The notes beneath the pieces are model-generated. The model had not been told where the DNA came from, searched no databases, and was given only the letters and a program-made list of their open reading frames with translations. 64,000 nucleotides of DNA from BJGV01 sp003230615. Lineage in GTDB: Bacteria; Pseudomonadota; Gammaproteobacteria; Burkholderiales; Nitrosomonadaceae. The stretch covers positions 2,046,001 to 2,110,000 of the forward strand of contig OY760140.1 in the NCBI GenBank assembly GCA_963663215.1, given 5' to 3'. The position numbers and the translations under genes are program-made. Shown here piece after piece: positions 61,956-64,000 of the stretch; within the stretch, counting starts at the first letter, position 1, and each line of letters begins with the position of its first letter.

Positions 61956-63493
61956 TTAGAATTGAAAGTAGAGAAATTCACTTGGACGATTTAATGAAAG
62001 CAATCCTGCCACAAATAATAGTCCAAGGGTAAATGCCCATGTTGGAGAAGGTGTCCAAATTAACCTTTGTGTGTTGTTTTCTTCAATCGAAGAATGAAAA
62101 TCAAGAGCAGGATCGAATCGGCTAATAATTTGCTGCGTGTTTGGTAGACGGAAGGCAATAATAGCTCCCACAGTTACCCAGAACCAAGTTTCGATAAAAC
62201 GTTCACCTCCACCGAGGAAGAAAGTAATTCCACAACTTTCTAGGATAGGCCTCAACGCACCTATACGGGTACCAACTGCTTCCGGTAGGGCAAACCCGAG
62301 TCCTCCAGTCATACCATGGATGATCTTAATCGACGTCTCCAAGTCTGGAGCACGAAAAAATACCCAAGCAAAACAAACGGCCAAAAAAGTCAGAGCTGTT
62401 GCTAATGGCTTCCAGGCAGGCTCTTCTATTGGAAATCTAAGTCGCTTTGCAATTGCTATCCAGGAGCGATTAATAACTAGATAAAGACCATGCAAGCCAC
62501 CCCAGATAGCAAAATTCAAACCAGCTCCATGCCACAAACCACCAAGTATCATGGTAACCATTAGATTGATGTAGCGACGCATTCGCCCCAGCCGGTTACC
62601 GCCCATGGCGATATAGAGATAATCTCGCAAAAAACGTGATAAAGTAATGTGCCACCGCCTCCAGAACTCACTTATATTGCTTGCTTTATAGGGTGAATTG
62701 AAGTTAAGTGGCAGGCGTACCCCAAATAGACGCGATAATCCGATAGCCATATCAGAATAGCCAGAAAAGTCAAAATACAACTGGAATGTATAGGCTAGTA
62801 CACCTCCCCAGGCAATAAAGAAAGACAATGTTTCTGGCTCATCGAACACACCAATGGTGTAAGGGGCAAGGTTGTCTGCGATAAGCACCTTTTTTGCTAA
62901 CCCAAAGCAAAAAATAGTAAATCCAACAGCAAAATTACTAGAAGAAAACTGATAGTTTCTATCATCCTCAAACTGAGGCATCATCTGCTTGTGATGAAAT
63001 AGTGGCCCTGAGATTAGATGTGGGAAATATGTAACGAATAGTACATAATGAATAAATCTATATTCCTTTACCTTACCTTGGTAAATGTCGACCAGAAAGG
63101 CAATTTGTGTAAATGTAAAAAAGGAAATGCCTATTGGAAGAACGATATCAAGCATTTGAAACGGCTCACTAAAAAGCGCGCCTGCGCTCAGTAAGAAAAA
63201 GTTGGCGTATTTGTAATAGCCTAGAAGAAGTAAATTTGCCGCAATAGCAACTACTAGCCAACATTTCTTTACAGCTCTTCCAGATCCTTCACTGATTTGG
63301 TAAGCACACCAGTAATTAATCGTTATGGAAGACAAAAGAAGAGGAATATAGCGGTAATCCCACCATCCGTAAAAGAAAAGCGAAGCTGCGGCCAGCCAGC
63401 TGCGATCATGGTGCTGTGCCTAGCCAGCAGGAAGTAGCCAGCAAGAGTTACTGGGAGAAAGACAAAAAGGAAACCAATTGAGTTGAACAACAT
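61956..63493 (-). pseudogene. MBOAT acyltransferase (AlgI/PatA-like), frameshifted near the N-terminus
   Basis: Polytopic O-acyltransferase that moves acetyl groups across the inner membrane for polysaccharide acetylation. The main frame (61956-63335) keeps the core: ISFFTFTQIAFLVDIYQGK, NISEFWRRWHITLSRFLRDY, LGGLWHGAGLNFAIWGGLHG with the catalytic His. The natural start is the ATG at 63493, reading MLFNSIGFLFVFLPVTLAGY, but that frame is lost near residue 26. The sequel HDRSWLAAASLFFYGWWDYR then YIPLLLSSITINYW lies in the main frame. Adding one base near 63410-63425 restores 512 aa. Without repair only a TTG start at 63335, lacking about 53 residues and the first membrane helices, is left. 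Confidence 0.82.
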
Positions 63494-64000
63494 TATTTGG
63501 CTATCGTTGATAATAAATCGTTTATTTAAAATTCGTTTTCTTTTTTAGTTTGTCGAATTTTTTTCGATCACATTCCATTACCTTATATGTTCTTTTTCTG
63601 TGAACGAGATATTTCTGGCGCAACTTTTTGATCCATTCTTAAATCTCTGGTTCCGTTGTTGGCATTACACCGAAAAGATTAAACCCTTCTTATTTCCCTT
63701 ATATAATAACGGATTTTTACATATAATCTTTATCTCTACATTGTTGTGAGAGCTGAACTATTAAATGTCTGCTTAGAGCTGGAAGCTGAAAATTATCAAC
63801 ATCTATTTTGCGCCAAAATTTGGGAAAGGAAAGAGGGTAGGTACTAGATTGATGGAGAGTGGCTTAATCCAAGACTAGATGTCCCCCTATCATAAATAGG
63901 TCAAAAGAAGTATGCAGAACTCAGCTGAGCGCTGATTCATCCCTCTAGTCCCATATGGTCTTATGCCATCCCATTGAATCCAGAATTTTATGGGGCAACT
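63494..64000. other. 507-nt right-edge region, no gene assigned
   Basis: AT-rich up to about 63760, then more balanced. It must hold the promoter of the MBOAT operon. The last 106 nt carry an open minus-strand frame running in from the right edge (SCPIKFWIQWDGIRPYG...) of 35 codons; too short to tell from chance. No inverted ends of an insertion sequence were identified. Confidence 0.4.

Noticed and set aside
63895..64000. Open minus-strand frame entering from the right edge
   Set aside because: Only 35 codons, no recognisable motif; chance probability is appreciable.

Overview
The window looks like a chromosomal segment of a betaproteobacterium, most likely of the Nitrosomonadaceae (Nitrosomonas-like). 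Supporting points are a short periplasmic cytochrome c that closely resembles the Nitrosomonas c-552 type, the ftsK-lolA-rarA-serS gene order typical of Betaproteobacteria, Coq7-type ubiquinone synthesis, a glycolate-to-glycerate salvage set and a moderately AT-rich base composition. The family placement is inference. No rRNA, tRNA, CRISPR array or intact insertion sequence was seen.

Layout. 1-5988 (minus strand): the start of a GAF/GspE-type ATPase that runs off the left edge, an MBL-fold phosphodiesterase-like protein, a frameshifted universal stress protein behind a TerC membrane protein, and a patatin-like lipase overlapping a small conserved-looking gene. 6444-13630: fumC, a small acidic protein, phoU, rpiA, ilvA, a redoxin and pyrC. 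13695-16000: a metal-associated-looking patch with a 58-aa lipoprotein, a duplicated His-rich protein, a frameshifted M48 lipoprotein peptidase and a frameshifted cupin. 16280-25699: quinone oxidoreductase, lgt, ilvD, a DUF255 thioredoxin-domain protein, cytochrome c, a YdcF-like protein, OsmC, coq7 and an orphan GlcF-like iron-sulfur protein. 26140-26442: RNase P RNA. 26702-44961: a complete division and cell wall (dcw) cluster, mraZ-rsmH-ftsL-ftsI-murE-murF-mraY-murD-ftsW-murG-murC-murB-ddl-ftsQ-ftsA-ftsZ, with a clear MraZ operator at its head. 45060-50760 (minus): serS, rarA, lolA, ftsK. 50872-56454 (minus): a Crp/Fnr regulator and the glcF/glcE/glcD/glxR glycolate operon. 56765-59479 (minus): trpC, trpD, trpG without trpE. 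59791-63493: a small secreted protein, a broken phage-type HTH protein, and a surface-polysaccharide O-acetylation pair (SGNH-like protein plus a frameshifted MBOAT acyltransferase).

How the genes work together. The dcw cluster makes lipid II and the divisome in one tightly overlapping transcription unit, probably autoregulated by MraZ. GlcDEF oxidises glycolate to glyoxylate and GlxR reduces tartronate semialdehyde to glycerate, which fits salvage of phosphoglycolate in an autotroph with RuBisCO. IlvA and IlvD belong to branched-chain amino acid synthesis, and TrpG/D/C to tryptophan synthesis.

Most notable observation: five accessory genes (uspA, the M48 peptidase, a cupin, MBOAT and a phage HTH gene) are each interrupted by one small frameshift, usually at a homopolymer, with the rest of the conserved protein continuing in another frame. 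A sixth (the His-rich gene) may carry a nonsense mutation. None of the roughly 30 core genes is affected. That distribution argues for real, ongoing decay or phase-variable tracts rather than random sequencing error, but raw reads are needed to decide. No wholly new multi-gene system could be established with confidence.
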